64,000 nucleotides of DNA from Ectopseudomonas guguanensis (GCF_900104265.1 NZ_FNJJ01000007.1:186131-250130); one strand, 5' to 3'; numbered from the stretch's first letter, positions 1-9,761 are shown. Numbers and translations: made by a program. The notes: generated from the sequence alone by a model not told the origin.

Positions 1-527
1 TAGTCGGTCATTTTCGGGAACTTGTCCACCGAGAACACTTCCAGCAGCTCGCCCTTCAGGCGCGCTTCCAGTTGGCGCTCGGCCAGCTCGGCGAGGTCGA
101 CGGCGCCCTGGCTGGTCCAGGCTACGTTGGGCAGCAGCGGGAAGATGCCGGCCAGGCTCAGGCCGTGCGGCTTGACCAGACGATGCGACAGCAGGTGCAG
201 CTTGAGGTAGGCCTCCGGGGTGCTGGTCAGCGCGCTGTCTTCGGCCAGGAAGGTGGCGACCAGCGGATTGTGGCTTTCGGCCAGGCGGGTCAGCAGCGCC
301 GATTGCGCGGCGTCCACGCCTTTCAGGGCTTCGGCCAGGTCGGCGGCTTGCGCGTTGGTGAAGGCGATGGCCTGGTTGCCACCCTGGTAGCCGAGTTTCT
401 CGGCTGCCTTGGCCACGAGTTCGCTGGCCGGGTTGAGCAGCGGCAGGGCGTAGAAGACTTCCAGCCAGTTGCCCTGGCGGTTCTGGGTACCAACGCCAAA
501 GGCGATGCTGAAGAGGGAGGTGCTCAT
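1..527 (-). CDS. dapD: Tetrahydrodipicolinate N-succinyltransferase, 3' end outside the window
   Basis: DapD transfers succinyl from succinyl-CoA to tetrahydrodipicolinate in the cytoplasm, on the succinylase route to diaminopimelate and lysine. Only the first 175 codons are present; the frame is open to the left edge. The N-terminus (MSTSLFSIAFGVGTQNRQG) and the FYALPLLNPASELV segment match the longer Pseudomonas-type DapD as I remember it, whose N-terminal part differs from the enterobacterial one. The left-handed beta-helix catalytic part lies beyond the edge. It precedes the ArsC-like gene on the same strand's far side, and dapC, the next pathway enzyme, is about 1.3 kb away. Identification rests on the N-terminal half only. 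Confidence 0.85.
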   Translation of the reverse strand, partial: MSTSLFSIAFGVGTQNRQGNWLEVFYALPLLNPASELVAKAAEKLGYQGGNQAIAFTNAQAADLAEALKGVDAAQSALLTRLAESHNPLVATFLAEDSALTSTPEAYLKLHLLSHRLVKPHGLSLAGIFPLLPNVAWTSQGAVDLAELAERQLEARLKGELLEVFSVDKFPKMTD

Positions 528-563
528 AGATGGGTTCCTTGCAACGAAATCGGGTGAGGTGGA

Positions 564-914
564 TCAGGCCAGCGCGGCTTGGTAGTTGTCCGGTTTGAAG
601 CCGACCAGGGTCCTGTCGCCCAGATCGAGTATCGGGCGCTTGATCATCGAGGGCTGGGCCAGCATCAGCTCGATGGCCCTGGCCTGGTCGAGATCGGCTT
701 TCTGTGCGTCATCGAGCTTGCGGAAGGTGGTGCCGGCGCGGTTGAGAATGGTCTCCCAGCCGTGCTCGTCGCACCATTTCTGCAGGCTCGCGCGGTCGAT
801 GCCGGCCGTCTTGTAATCGTGGAAGTCGTAGGCGATGCCCTGCTCGTCAAGCCAGCTGCGGGCTTTCTTCATGGTGTCGCAGGCCTTGATGCCGTAGAGG
901 TGGATCGCGCTCAA
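564..914 (-). CDS. yffB: ArsC/Spx-family reductase-like protein (YffB type)
   Basis: A 116-residue thioredoxin-fold protein of the ArsC/Spx/YffB family. The N-terminal GIKACDTMKKA segment holds the single family cysteine near residue 13, and the C-terminal part carries the RPILDLGDRTLVGF signature. The family resembles arsenate reductases, but YffB-type members sit next to dap genes in many gammaproteobacteria and no arsenate role is established for them. Here it lies 36 bases upstream of dapD on the same strand, so the two are probably co-transcribed. The true substrate is unknown; glutathione-dependent reduction is an inference from the fold. Confidence 0.8.
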   Translation of the reverse strand: MSAIHLYGIKACDTMKKARSWLDEQGIAYDFHDYKTAGIDRASLQKWCDEHGWETILNRAGTTFRKLDDAQKADLDQARAIELMLAQPSMIKRPILDLGDRTLVGFKPDNYQAALA

Positions 915-1153
915 GTGATGCTCCGGTTCATCGGTTGTGGTCGCAGAGAAGGGCGATTATGCCACGACATTGTGCTGGGCGAGGGTTTCCCACCGAGCCG
1001 TTGCCGTCCGTCGCCGGGTAGTCAAGAAAGGCGCGCCGCTACCGTTAAGCCTGATAGTCGAATTCGCTTCGCCGGGTTGGTGGGGCGCTCTCCGTTGGCT
1101 TGCACGTTTTACCTGGATGCAAGGTGCGCAAGCTGCCTCTGGTTGTCATCAGC

Positions 1154-1816
1154 ATGATCGATCTGAATACCTGGAATCTGACCATTCCCGAGCAAGTCCC
1201 TGCCCGCACCATCGAAACCCGCCTGGTAAAAGCCGACTATCGCAGCCCGTACTTCCAGCGTTCCGGACAGACGCTGATATTCTGGGCGCCGGTGACCGGT
1301 ACCAGCACTGCCAACAGCCCCTACCCACGCACCGAGCTGCGTGAAACCTTTGCCGATGGCAAGTTGCGCAACTGGCTGTACAAGGAGGGCAGCCATCACC
1401 TGTCGGCGTCCCTGGCGGTCACCCAGGTGCCGTCCAGCGGCAAGGTGGTGATCGGCCAGGTGCATTCCAAGGACAATCCCACCCCCTTCATCAAGCTGCA
1501 GTACCAGTTCGAGCGGGGTGTCGGCTATGTGAACCTGGAGCTGCGCAGAAAGCCGGGCGACATCAAGAGCCCCGTGGTGATGACCTACCGCAGCATGCCG
1601 CTCGACACCCGCTTCAACTATGCGATCGACATTTCCCGCAACGGCGACCTGCGGGTGACGATAGACGGCCTGACCTACACGGACAGGATCGACCCGGCCT
1701 GGGCCGACAAGCGTTTCTACTTCAAGGCCGGCGTCTACACCCTGGATAACCAGGGGCCGTCCAGCGAAGGCGGCCGCGCGGTATTCCACCAGCTGCGCGC
1801 GACCCACGGCAAATAA
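1154..1816 (+). CDS. Polysaccharide lyase family 7 protein (alginate lyase)
   Basis: A 220-residue beta-jelly-roll lyase of family PL7, expected to cleave alginate by beta-elimination. The three family motifs are present in order: RTELRE (59-64), QVH (102-104) and YFKAGVY (189-195), which supply the Arg, Gln/His and Tyr of the active site. I start at 1154 (MIDLNTWNLTIP) because Pseudomonas relatives I recall begin MIDL. A longer start at 1100 would only add an 18-residue extension that does not look like a signal peptide. No export signal is visible, so the enzyme is predicted to be cytoplasmic. It stands alone, divergent from the ArsC-like gene and convergent with dapC, and no alginate gene is nearby. 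Confidence 0.88.
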   Translation: MIDLNTWNLTIPEQVPARTIETRLVKADYRSPYFQRSGQTLIFWAPVTGTSTANSPYPRTELRETFADGKLRNWLYKEGSHHLSASLAVTQVPSSGKVVIGQVHSKDNPTPFIKLQYQFERGVGYVNLELRRKPGDIKSPVVMTYRSMPLDTRFNYAIDISRNGDLRVTIDGLTYTDRIDPAWADKRFYFKAGVYTLDNQGPSSEGGRAVFHQLRATHGK

Positions 1817-1823
1817 TGAGGGG

Positions 1824-1843
1824 GCGGCCGCTCACTCGGCCGC
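1824..1843. terminator. Hairpin between convergent genes
   Basis: A GCGGCCG stem with a six-base loop and a CGGCCGC return lies in the 33-base gap between the PL7 lyase and dapC. No strong T-run follows on either side, so this is a possible bidirectional terminator rather than a clear one. Confidence 0.45.
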
Positions 1844-1849
1844 GTGCAC

Positions 1850-3046
1850 TCAGGCGTTCTCGATGAAGCGGCGAATGCGCTCGGCGGCCTCGATGCATTC
1901 GCCAAGCGGCGCGACCAGCGCCATGCGCACGCGGCCAGCGCCGGGGTTGACGCCATTGACCTCGCGCGACAGGTACGAGCCCGGCACCACGGTCACGTGT
2001 TCGGCGGCGAACAGGTCGCGGGTGAACAGGGTGTCGTCACCCGGCGTACGTGCCCACAGGTAGAAGCCGCCGTCCGGGCGCTGCACGTCCATGACCGGCG
2101 CCAGAATCTTCAGCACGGCGTCGAACTTCTCGCGGTACAGATCGCGGTTGGCGCGCACGTGCGCCTCGTCGTTCCAGGCCGCGACGCTGGCCAGCTGGGT
2201 TTGTACCGGCATGGCGCAACCGTGGTAGGTGCGGTACAGCAAGAATTGCTTGAGGATCTCGGCGTCGCCGGCGACGAAGCCCGAGCGCAGGCCCGGCAGG
2301 TTGGAGCGCTTGGACAGGCTGTGGAACACCACGCAGCGTTTGAAATCGCTGCGCCCCAGCTCGGCGCAGGCGCTGAGCAGGCCGGGTGGCGGTGCGTCCT
2401 CGTCGAAGTACAGCTCGCTGTAGCACTCGTCGGCGGCGATGACGAAGTCATGCTCGTCGGCCAGGGCGATCAGCTTCTTCAGCGTTGTCACCGGGATCAG
2501 CGCGCCGGTGGGGTTGCCCGGCGAGCAGAGGAACAGGATCTGGCAGCGCTGCCAGACTTCTGCCGGCACCGCGTCGAAGTCCGGGTTGAAGCCGTGATCT
2601 TCCAGGCAGGGCAGGTAATGCGGCTCGGCACCGGCAAGGAACGCAGCACCCTCGTAGATCTGATAGAAGGGGTTGGGGCTGACCACCAGGCCCCTGGCGT
2701 TACGCTCGACCACCGTCTGGGTAAAGGCGAACAGCGCCTCGCGCGTGCCATTGACCGGCAGCACGTGGCGCGCGGCGTCCAGCCAGCCGGTCGGTACGCC
2801 GAAGCGACGCTCGCACCAGGCCGTGATGCTCTGGCGCAGCTCGGGCAGACCCAGGGTGGTTGGATACACCGCCAGCTTGTCGAGGTTGGCGGTCAGCGCC
2901 TGGCCGACGAAGTCCGGCGAGCGATGCTTGGGTTCGCCGATCGACAGGGCGATGGGCGAGCGGTCGGCGGCAGGTTGCACGCCGCCGAGCAGGGCGCGGA
3001 GTTTTTCGAACGGGTAGGGCTGCAGCTGGGCGAGGGCGTGGTTCAT
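1850..3046 (-). CDS. dapC: N-succinyl-L,L-diaminopimelate aminotransferase
   Basis: A PLP-dependent fold-type I aminotransferase that converts N-succinyl-2-amino-6-ketopimelate to N-succinyl-LL-DAP with glutamate as donor. The 398-residue length fits the family. The PLP-lysine motif SLSKRSNLPGLRSGF is visible, preceded by the aspartate-containing ADECYSELYFDE segment and the GNPTGA motif. Its linkage to dapD and glnD is the usual Pseudomonas arrangement. The start gives MNHALAQLQPYPFEKLR, a typical N-terminus, and the reading frame is complete. Confidence 0.93.
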   Translation of the reverse strand: MNHALAQLQPYPFEKLRALLGGVQPAADRSPIALSIGEPKHRSPDFVGQALTANLDKLAVYPTTLGLPELRQSITAWCERRFGVPTGWLDAARHVLPVNGTREALFAFTQTVVERNARGLVVSPNPFYQIYEGAAFLAGAEPHYLPCLEDHGFNPDFDAVPAEVWQRCQILFLCSPGNPTGALIPVTTLKKLIALADEHDFVIAADECYSELYFDEDAPPPGLLSACAELGRSDFKRCVVFHSLSKRSNLPGLRSGFVAGDAEILKQFLLYRTYHGCAMPVQTQLASVAAWNDEAHVRANRDLYREKFDAVLKILAPVMDVQRPDGGFYLWARTPGDDTLFTRDLFAAEHVTVVPGSYLSREVNGVNPGAGRVRMALVAPLGECIEAAERIRRFIENA

Positions 3047-3174
3047 GATGATCCGACGGGTCCTTTGTGAGGCGGCGACAAAGCTCGCGACACTAGCACG
3101 GCAGGGCCTGCGGGGAAATTCCCTGTCCGTCCGTTTTCCATCCGTTTAGGTCGCCAAACCGATGCCGCTGCGGC

Positions 3175-3201
3175 TCAAGACGGCATCCTTGCAGCCGATA
3201 A
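3175..3201 (+). promoter_or_regulatory. FliA (sigma-28) promoter of the chemoreceptor
   Basis: TCAAGACG at 3175-3182, then 11 bases, then GCCGATAA at 3194-3201. This matches the flagellar sigma factor consensus (TAAAGTTT or TCAAGTTT, N11, GCCGATAA) with a perfect -10. Transcription would begin near 3207, about 40 bases before the ATG at 3246. The promoter therefore rules out the longer start at 3162. Confidence 0.8.
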
Positions 3202-3245
3202 CCGCGGGTCACACTTTCATCCCCCTCTTTCGGCGAGCTTCCTCA

Positions 3246-5138
3246 ATGCGCACCCTCAAGTTCAGTCACAAGATCATGCTGGCTGCTTCCCTGGTGGTCA
3301 TCGCGGCTTTTGCGTCGTTCGCGCTGTACAACGATTATCTGCAGCGCAACGCGATCCGCGACAACCTGACGAACTACCTCAACGACGTCGGCCAGGTGTC
3401 CACCGGCAACATTCAGCACTGGCTCGATGGGCGCATGCAGTTGCTGGACAACCTGGCCGAGTCGGTGCAGGACGACAGTTCGGCCGAATCACTGCGCCGC
3501 AACCTGCAGCACCGCAGCATCGCCTCGGCCTTTCTCTATGCCTACTTCGGCCAGGCCGACGGCACCTATACCCAGTTTCCGCCCAGCGAGCTGCCGGCCG
3601 GCTACGATCCGCGTCAGCGCCCCTGGTACAAGAGCGCCCAGGGCAGCAGCGGTCCGGGCCTGACCGCACCCTATCTGGCGGCCGACCCACGTGACGGTCT
3701 GCTGATCACCATCACTCGACCGGTCAGCGTCGGCGGTACGCTGCGGGGCGTGGTCGGCGGCGACCTGAAGCTGCAGACGATCGACGACATTCTCAATTCC
3801 TTCGACCTCGGCGGCATGGGCTACGCCTTCCTGGTCGACGAGCAGGGCAAGGTGCTGGTGCATCCGGACAAGAGCCTGGTGCTCAAGACCCTTGCCGATC
3901 TGTTCCCCGGCGGCGCACCGCGTCTGCAGTCCGGCCTGCAGGGCGCCTCGTCCAGCGATGGCAGCGCCCGTCTGGTCACCTTCCTGCCGGTGCAGGGGCT
4001 GGCCGGGGTGCGCTGGTACGTCGGCCTGTCCGTCGACCAGGGCAAGGCCTTCGCTGCGCTGCACGAGTTTCGCGTCTCGGCGCTGATGGTCACGATCATC
4101 GGCGTGATCGCCATCCTCATCCTGCTCGGTGCGCTGATCCGCATTCTGCTGCGCCCGCTGCACCTGATGAGCCACGCCATGGGCGGCATCGCCGAAGGCG
4201 AGGGGGATCTGACCCAGCGCCTGACGATCGCTTCCGGCGACGAGTTCGGTGAGCTGGCCGGAGCCTTCAACCGCTTCGTCGAGCGTATTCACGAGTCCAT
4301 CCGCGAAGTGGCCTCGGCGACCCGTGAGGTGCATGCGCGGGTGAGTACCGTGGTGCAGGCGTCCAACGCCTCCATGGGCAACTCCAGCGAACAGGCGGCG
4401 CGTACCGACAGCGTTGCGGCGGCGATCAACGAGCTCGGTGCAGCCGCCCAGGAGATCGCGCGCAATGCCGCCGATGCCTCGGTGCAGGCCAGTGACGCAC
4501 GCCGCGACGCCGAGGAGGGCCAGGGCATGGTGGAGCGCACCCTGGGTTCGATGGGCGAGCTGTCGGAAAAGATTCAGGCGTCCGGCCGGCATATCGAACT
4601 GCTCAGCGAGAAGAGCAACGACATCGGCCAGATTCTCGACGTGATCAAGGGCATTTCCGAGCAGACCAACCTGCTGGCGCTCAACGCCGCCATCGAAGCC
4701 GCACGTGCCGGTGAGGCCGGGCGCGGTTTCGCCGTGGTCGCCGATGAGGTGCGCAACCTGGCTCAGCGTACGCAGAGCTCGGCGCTGGAAATTCAGCAGA
4801 TGATCGAGCAGTTGCAGGCGGGCGCCCGTGACGCCGTGGCGACCATGGCCGAGAGCCGCCGCTTCAGCGATGACAGCGTGCGTATCGGTGGGCAGGCCGG
4901 CGAGAACCTGCGTGGCGTGACCCGGCGCATCGGCGAGATCGACGGCATGAACCAGTCGGTGGCCACTGCCACCGAGGAGCAGACCTCGGTGATCGAGAGC
5001 CTGAACATGGACATCATCGAAATCAACACGCTGAACCAGGACGGCGTGCGCAACCTGCAGGCCAGCCTCAGCGCTTGTACCGAGCTGGATCAGCAGGTCG
5101 GGCGCCTCAAGCAACTGGTGGACAGCTTCAGGATCTGA
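3246..5138 (+). CDS. Methyl-accepting chemotaxis protein, dCache type, predicted amino-acid receptor
   Basis: A 630-residue inner-membrane chemoreceptor close to P. aeruginosa PctA/PctB/PctC. TM1 spans about 9-29, a periplasmic double-Cache domain about 35-270 and TM2 about 277-302. A HAMP domain and the cytoplasmic signalling coiled coil follow, with the hairpin-tip segment [19 protein letters not shown] near residue 470. The six residues of the dCache amino-acid motif are all present (Y120, R125, W127, Y128, Y143, D173), at nearly the numbering known for PctA, so an L-amino-acid ligand is likely. The C-terminus (VDSFRI) has no CheR-tethering pentapeptide. A FliA promoter directly upstream places it in the flagellar regulon. 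Confidence 0.93.
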   Translation: MRTLKFSHKIMLAASLVVIAAFASFALYNDYLQRNAIRDNLTNYLNDVGQVSTGNIQHWLDGRMQLLDNLAESVQDDSSAESLRRNLQHRSIASAFLYAYFGQADGTYTQFPPSELPAGYDPRQRPWYKSAQGSSGPGLTAPYLAADPRDGLLITITRPVSVGGTLRGVVGGDLKLQTIDDILNSFDLGGMGYAFLVDEQGKVLVHPDKSLVLKTLADLFPGGAPRLQSGLQGASSSDGSARLVTFLPVQGLAGVRWYVGLSVDQGKAFAALHEFRVSALMVTIIGVIAILILLGALIRILLRPLHLMSHAMGGIAEGEGDLTQRLTIASGDEFGELAGAFNRFVERIHESIREVASATREVHARVSTVVQASNASMGNSSEQAARTDSVAAAINELGAAAQEIARNAADASVQASDARRDAEEGQGMVERTLGSMGELSEKIQASGRHIELLSEKSNDIGQILDVIKGISEQTNLLALNAAIEAARAGEAGRGFAVVADEVRNLAQRTQSSALEIQQMIEQLQAGARDAVATMAESRRFSDDSVRIGGQAGENLRGVTRRIGEIDGMNQSVATATEEQTSVIESLNMDIIEINTLNQDGVRNLQASLSACTELDQQVGRLKQLVDSFRI

Positions 5139-5148
5139 CCCTGCCCGG

Positions 5149-5170
5149 GGATGCGGCGCCCGCCGCATCC
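5149..5170. terminator. Palindromic terminator between convergent mcp and glnD
   Basis: GGATGCGGCG pairs with CGCCGCATCC around a two-base centre in the 39-base gap between two convergent genes. The T-run is weak, but the stem is perfect and could serve both strands. Confidence 0.55.
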
Positions 5171-5177
5171 TTGCGGC

Positions 5178-7874
5178 TCAGAAGGTGATCTGCGTCGTGC
5201 TCGGGGCGCTTGGCTCGGCGAGCTTGGCGATGATCGCCTCCTGCAGGCGGGCGCAGAACTCGGGGTCGGACAACGGTTGGCCATTGGCGTCGGTGATGAA
5301 GAACACATCTTCGACGCGCTCGCCGAGGGTGGCGATCTTGGCGTTCTGCAGCGACAGATCGTATTCGAGGAAGATGCGTCCGATGCGTGCCAGCAGGCCG
5401 GGGCGATCCGGGGCGGTCAGCTCGAGGATGGTCACCGGCCGCTGCGCGTCATTGTGAATGGTCACCTGCGGGGCGAAGGCGAAGTGCTTGAGCTGGCGCG
5501 GCACCCGGCGCTGGATGATGGTCGGGTAGTCGTCGGGGTTCTTCAGCGCTTCGATCAGGCCTTCGCGAATCTGCTGGATGCGCGCCGGGTTGTCGCCGAT
5601 CGAGCCGCCGTCGGCATCCAGTACCACGTAGGTGTCCAGGGTGAACTGGCTGGTGGAGGTGATGATCCGTGCATCGTGAATGTTCAGGTTGAGCTGGCTC
5701 ATCGCCGCCACTGTCACGGCGAAGAAGTCGTGCTGGTCCGGCGCATAGATGAAGATCTGCGTGCCGCCCTCGAATTCGCGCTGGGTGGTTTCCTTCATCA
5801 GCACCAGCGGGCCGCCATCGTCGGGATGCTGAAGGATGGCATCGGTGTGCCAGGCCACGTCGTTGGCGGTATGGCGCAGAAAGTAGTCGTCGCCGAGCTG
5901 GCTCCACAGCTGTTCGGCGTCGTCCGGATCGGTGCCACCGCGCACCAGGATGTCCAGTGCCGCACTCTGCGTCTGGCGAATCTGCTCTTCGCGATCCAGC
6001 GGGTTTTCCAGGCCGCGGCGCAGGGCACGCTTGGTCTCGGTGTAGAGCTGGCGCAGCAGGCTGGCACGCCAGGAGTTCCACAGGCTGGGGTTGGTGGCGT
6101 TGATGTCGGCCACGGTCAGCACGTAGAGGTAGTCCAGATGGGTCTGGTCGCCGACGAACTGGGCGAAATCGTGGATCACCTGCGGGTCGGAGAGGTCCTT
6201 GCGCTGCGCGGTGGTGGACATCACCAGGTGGTGCTGCACCAGCCAGACGATCAGCGCGCTGTCCCAGGCCGGCAACTGGTGGCGGCGGGCGAAGGCTTCG
6301 GCATCCACTGCGCCGAGCTCGGAGTGGTCGCCGCCGCGGCCCTTGCCGATGTCATGGTAGAGACCGGCGAGGTAGATCAGCTCGGGCTTGGGCAGTCTGT
6401 CGATGAGCTTGCTGGCCAGCGGGAACTTCTCGGCCAGCTCCGGCCAGCGGAACTTGCGCAGGTGCTTGATCAGGTTGAGGGTGTGCGCATCGACCGTATA
6501 GATGTGGAACAGGTCGTGCTGCATCTGCCCGACGATATGGCCGAACTCCGGCAGGTAGCGGCCGAGAATGCCGTAGCGGTTCATCCGACGCAGGTTGCGG
6601 TGGATGCCTTCCTTGCACTTGAACAGCTCGATGAACAGGCTGGTGTTGCGGATGTCCTTGCGAAAGTCATCGTCGATCAGGTGGCGGCCGTCGCGCAGCA
6701 GGCGGATGCTGTCGGCGCGCACGCCCTTGATCTCGGGGTTCTGCGCCATCAGCACGAAAACTTCGAGGAGGGCGAACGGCGTGCGCTTGAAGACGTTGGG
6801 ATGGGTCACCTCGATATAGCCGTCGCGCACCTGGAAGCGGCTGTTGAGCGGCGTGGCCGGCCCGCTTTCGCCAGCGCGCAGGATGACTTCCTCGAAATGC
6901 TGGTTGATCAGGTCCGACAGCTCGGAAATGCCCATCACCACGCGGTAGTACTTCTGCATGAAGTGCTCGATGCCGCGCTTGCCGTCGCCGTCCTGATAGC
7001 CGAACAGGGCGGCGATCCTGGCCTGGTAGTCGAACAGCAGGCGGTCCTCGGCGCGTCCGGCGAGCATGTGCAGGGCGTAGCGCACCTTCCACAGGAACTC
7101 CTGGCTGGAGGAGAGCAGGGCGTACTCGCTTTCCAGCAGGAAGCCCTGGCCGACCAGGGCCTGCAGGTTGAGCGTGTCGAACTGACGGCGGGCGACCCAG
7201 AGCACGGTCTGGATGTCGCGAAGGCCGCCGGGCGAGCCCTTGACGTTGGGCTCGAGGTTGTATTCGGTGTCGTTGTACTTGGCGTGGCGCGCCCTGCGCT
7301 CCTCGCGCTTGGCTTGGTAGAAATCCTTGCTCGGCCACATGGCCTCGGTGCTGGTGACCTGCTGCATGCGCTGGCGCAGGCGTTCCGGGCCGGCGATGGT
7401 GCGGCTTTCCATCAGGTTGGTGATCACCGTCAGGTCGGCGCGTGCCTCTTCGGCGCATTCCTCGACCGAACGTACGCTCTGGCCCACTTCCAGGCCGATG
7501 TCCCAGAGCAGGGTGAGAAAGCCTTCGATGGGCTCGCGGAAGATTTCGTGATCGTCGCTGCCCAGCAGGATCAGCAGGTCGATATCCGAGTAGGGATGCA
7601 GCTCGCCGCGGCCGTAACCGCCGACGGCGAGCAGGGCGATGTCGGCGTCCTCGCTCCAGGCGAAGCGCTTCCAGGCTTCCTGCAGGATCTGGTCGACGAA
7701 CCAGGCGCGATCCTCGACCAGGCGACGAATGCCGCGGCCAGCGCGAAAGCGCGCATCCAGCACCTCACGCGCGCTGCGAATGGCCTTCTTGAATGCCGCG
7801 ATGGGGCTGGATTTGAGCGCCAGCTCGGCCTGGAACTGACCACGGTCAAACAGTTCGGGGTCCATCTGCGGCAT
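5178..7874 (-). CDS. glnD: Bifunctional PII uridylyltransferase/uridylyl-removing enzyme
   Basis: GlnD senses glutamine and adds or removes UMP on PII proteins, setting glutamine synthetase activity and NtrBC signalling. The 898-residue product has the full domain order. A nucleotidyltransferase domain holds [19 protein letters not shown] near residues 85-105, an HD domain holds the [15 protein letters not shown] motif, and two C-terminal ACT domains follow (about 700-780 and 810-890; [16 protein letters not shown] is in the second). I keep the start giving [13 protein letters not shown]; an ATG three codons later is the alternative. It ends 39 bases from the convergent chemoreceptor and lies downstream of map. 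Confidence 0.96.
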   Translation of the reverse strand: MPQMDPELFDRGQFQAELALKSSPIAAFKKAIRSAREVLDARFRAGRGIRRLVEDRAWFVDQILQEAWKRFAWSEDADIALLAVGGYGRGELHPYSDIDLLILLGSDDHEIFREPIEGFLTLLWDIGLEVGQSVRSVEECAEEARADLTVITNLMESRTIAGPERLRQRMQQVTSTEAMWPSKDFYQAKREERRARHAKYNDTEYNLEPNVKGSPGGLRDIQTVLWVARRQFDTLNLQALVGQGFLLESEYALLSSSQEFLWKVRYALHMLAGRAEDRLLFDYQARIAALFGYQDGDGKRGIEHFMQKYYRVVMGISELSDLINQHFEEVILRAGESGPATPLNSRFQVRDGYIEVTHPNVFKRTPFALLEVFVLMAQNPEIKGVRADSIRLLRDGRHLIDDDFRKDIRNTSLFIELFKCKEGIHRNLRRMNRYGILGRYLPEFGHIVGQMQHDLFHIYTVDAHTLNLIKHLRKFRWPELAEKFPLASKLIDRLPKPELIYLAGLYHDIGKGRGGDHSELGAVDAEAFARRHQLPAWDSALIVWLVQHHLVMSTTAQRKDLSDPQVIHDFAQFVGDQTHLDYLYVLTVADINATNPSLWNSWRASLLRQLYTETKRALRRGLENPLDREEQIRQTQSAALDILVRGGTDPDDAEQLWSQLGDDYFLRHTANDVAWHTDAILQHPDDGGPLVLMKETTQREFEGGTQIFIYAPDQHDFFAVTVAAMSQLNLNIHDARIITSTSQFTLDTYVVLDADGGSIGDNPARIQQIREGLIEALKNPDDYPTIIQRRVPRQLKHFAFAPQVTIHNDAQRPVTILELTAPDRPGLLARIGRIFLEYDLSLQNAKIATLGERVEDVFFITDANGQPLSDPEFCARLQEAIIAKLAEPSAPSTTQITF

Positions 7875-7898
7875 TCAGTTGCCTTCCTCTTAAAGGTT

Positions 7899-7954
7899 CG
7901 TAGGGTGCGCCGGGCGCACCACAAGCTTCAATGGTGCGCACGGCGCACCCTGCG
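7899..7954. repeat. GTAGGGTGCGC-family intergenic palindrome, copy 1
   Basis: The outer arms CGTAGGGTGCGCCGGGCGCACC and GGTGCGCACGGCGCACCCTGCG form an imperfect palindrome of about 56 bases in the gap between glnD and map. The same arms recur at 28160, 37687 and 38601. The layout is that of a bacterial REP pair. Confidence 0.8.
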
Positions 7955-7962
7955 GAGCGCGG

Positions 7963-8745
7963 TCATGCCGAAGTGCGCGGCAGGGTGTCGTCGCTGCGCA
8001 GGGTCAGGATCTCGTAGCCGTCGGCGGTGACCAGCACGGTGTGTTCCCATTGCGCGGAAAGCTTGCGGTCCTTGGTGATGGCGGTCCAGCCGTCGCCGAG
8101 CAGACGGGTTTCCGGGCGGCCCTGATTGATCATCGGTTCGATGGTGAAGGTCATGCCTTCCTTGAGTTCCATGCCGGTGCCGGCCTTGCCGTAGTGCAGC
8201 ACCTGCGGCTCTTCATGGAACACGGCGCCGATGCCATGGCCGCAGTATTCGCGGACCACGGAAAAGCCGTTCTTCTCGGCGTGCTTCTGAATCACCTCGC
8301 CGATGTCGCCCAGGCGGGTGCCCGGCTTGACCAGTTCGATACCTTTATACATGCACTCCTGAGTCACCTTGGCCAGGCGTTCGGCCCACTCGGCGACCTT
8401 GCCGACCATGAACATCTTGCTGGTATCGCCGTGGTAGCCGTCCTTGATCACGGTGACGTCGATGTTCAGCACGTCGCCGTCCTTGAGCGGCTTGTCGTTG
8501 GGGATGCCATGACACACCACGTGGTTGATCGAGGTGCAGATCGACTTGGGGAAGCCCTTGTAGTTGAGCGGGGCGGGAATGGCTTTCTGCACGTTGACGA
8601 TATAGTCGTGGCAGATACGGTCCAGCTCGTCGGTGGTGACGCCCGGCTTGACGTGTTCGCCGATCATCTCCAGCACCTCGGCGGCCAGGCGGCCGGCGAC
8701 GCGCATTTTCTCGATTTCTTCGGGGGATTTGATGGTGACGGTCAT
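7963..8745 (-). CDS. map: Methionine aminopeptidase, type I
   Basis: Removes the initiator methionine from nascent proteins in the cytoplasm; a dinuclear metal enzyme. The 260-residue product carries the usual ligand segments: the HGIPND region after NHVVCHG, the NIDVTVIKDGYHGDTSKMF block with the paired aspartates, YCGHGIGAVFHEEP and TFTIEPMINQG. It is divergent from rpsB, as in many Proteobacteria. The gap downstream to glnD carries a GTAGGGTGCGC palindrome that ends eight bases from the map stop codon. Length and motifs are standard. Confidence 0.96.
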   Translation of the reverse strand: MTVTIKSPEEIEKMRVAGRLAAEVLEMIGEHVKPGVTTDELDRICHDYIVNVQKAIPAPLNYKGFPKSICTSINHVVCHGIPNDKPLKDGDVLNIDVTVIKDGYHGDTSKMFMVGKVAEWAERLAKVTQECMYKGIELVKPGTRLGDIGEVIQKHAEKNGFSVVREYCGHGIGAVFHEEPQVLHYGKAGTGMELKEGMTFTIEPMINQGRPETRLLGDGWTAITKDRKLSAQWEHTVLVTADGYEILTLRSDDTLPRTSA

Positions 8746-8789
8746 GACAGGCTCTCGCGGGCGTACAGATAAAAGGAGGCCATATTAGC

Positions 8790-8863
8790 AGCTACGGGCT
8801 TTGGGCTACAGGTTGCGGGCCTGGGCTCAGCTTGCAGCGTGAAGCTTGTAGCTTGCGGCCGCT
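8790..8863. repeat. Degenerate GCTACAGG/GCTTGTAGC repeat tract
   Basis: The stretch between map and the rpsB promoter is built from short related units (GCTACGGGCT, GGCTACAGG, GCTTGCAGC, GCTTGTAGC) in both orientations, forming a weak inverted repeat. It looks like a decayed intergenic repeat. I cannot assign it to a named family. Confidence 0.4.
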
Positions 8864-8871
8864 TTCTGTGA

Positions 8872-9017
8872 TATAAAACGCGCCGCTTTACGGGCACTGA
8901 GCCCGAAAGCTCAAACCCACACACGTATCGACACGGTTTCCTGGGTGCCTTTCGACAGGTTCGAGGGTTGGAAACTGGGATGCGTGGAGGCCTAACCCGA
9001 CTTATCAAGGAACTATC
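8872..9017 (+). promoter_or_regulatory. rpsB promoter and candidate S2 leader RNA
   Basis: A -10-like TATAAA at 8872-8877 is followed by a structured leader. There is a CGGGC-ACTGA-GCCCG hairpin at 8891-8905 and then a longer stem pairing GTTTCC (8936-8941) with GGAAAC (8970-8975). That stem can extend through CACACGTATC against GATGCGTG. AAGGA sits before the rpsB ATG. Ribosomal protein S2 represses its own mRNA through a leader (t44-type) in gammaproteobacteria, and this region is in the right place. That it is the same structure is an inference. Confidence 0.5.
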
Positions 9018-9761
9018 ATGTCCCAAGTCAACATGCGCGATATGCTGAAGGCCGGTGTGCACTTCGGCCACCAGACCCGTTACTGGAACCCGAAAATGGG
9101 CAAGTACATTTTCGGTGCGCGCAACAAAATTCACATCATCAACCTGGAAAAAACCCTGCCGATGTTCAACGACGCCCTGTCGTTCGTTGAAAAGCTGGCT
9201 GCTGGCAAGAACAAGATCCTGTTCGTCGGCACCAAGCGTTCCGCTGGCAAGATCGTTCGCGAAGAAGCTGCCCGTTGCGGCTCGCCGTTCGTCGATCACC
9301 GCTGGCTGGGCGGCATGCTGACCAACTACAAGACCATCCGTGCTTCGATCAAGCGCCTGCGCGAGCTGGAAACCCAGTCCCAGGACGGCACCTTCGCCAA
9401 GCTGACCAAGAAAGAAGCCCTGATGCGCTCCCGCGATCTGGAAAAACTGGATCGCAGCCTGGGCGGTATCAAGGACATGGGCGGTCTGCCGGACGCGCTG
9501 TTCGTGATCGACGTCGACCACGAGCGCATCGCCATCACCGAAGCCAACAAGCTGGGCATCCCGGTCATCGGCGTTGTCGATACCAACAGCAGCCCGGAAG
9601 GCGTTGACTACATCATCCCGGGTAACGACGACGCCATCCGCGCCATCCAGCTGTACATGGGTGCCATGGCCGACGCCGTGATCCGTGGTCGCAGCAACGC
9701 TGGCGGTGCGACTGAAGAGTTCGTCGAAGAAGCTCCGGCTGCCGAGAGCGCCGAAGGCTAA
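9018..9761 (+). CDS. rpsB: 30S ribosomal protein S2
   Basis: A 247-residue small-subunit protein that binds late in 30S assembly and recruits S1. The N-terminus [25 protein letters not shown] and the [10 protein letters not shown] and [11 protein letters not shown] segments are diagnostic. The C-terminal tail is acidic and alanine-rich. It begins the rpsB-tsf block, separated from tsf by a strong intrinsic terminator that should lower tsf expression relative to rpsB. Upstream lies a structured leader that may mediate S2 autoregulation. Codon use is strongly biased to highly expressed codons. Confidence 0.98.
   Translation: MSQVNMRDMLKAGVHFGHQTRYWNPKMGKYIFGARNKIHIINLEKTLPMFNDALSFVEKLAAGKNKILFVGTKRSAGKIVREEAARCGSPFVDHRWLGGMLTNYKTIRASIKRLRELETQSQDGTFAKLTKKEALMRSRDLEKLDRSLGGIKDMGGLPDALFVIDVDHERIAITEANKLGIPVIGVVDTNSSPEGVDYIIPGNDDAIRAIQLYMGAMADAVIRGRSNAGGATEEFVEEAPAAESAEG

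Noticed and set aside
564..914. True arsenate reductase in an ars operon
   Set aside because: No arsR, arsB or arsH is nearby; the gene is the YffB type linked to dap genes.
3162..3245. Longer start for the chemoreceptor
   Set aside because: The FliA promoter at 3175-3201 lies inside this extension, so the longer start would not be on the transcript.
5151..8030. A 959-codon open frame antisense to glnD
   Set aside because: It mirrors glnD, a certain gene on the other strand; long antisense frames are normal in GC-rich DNA and the product has low-complexity composition without recognisable domains.
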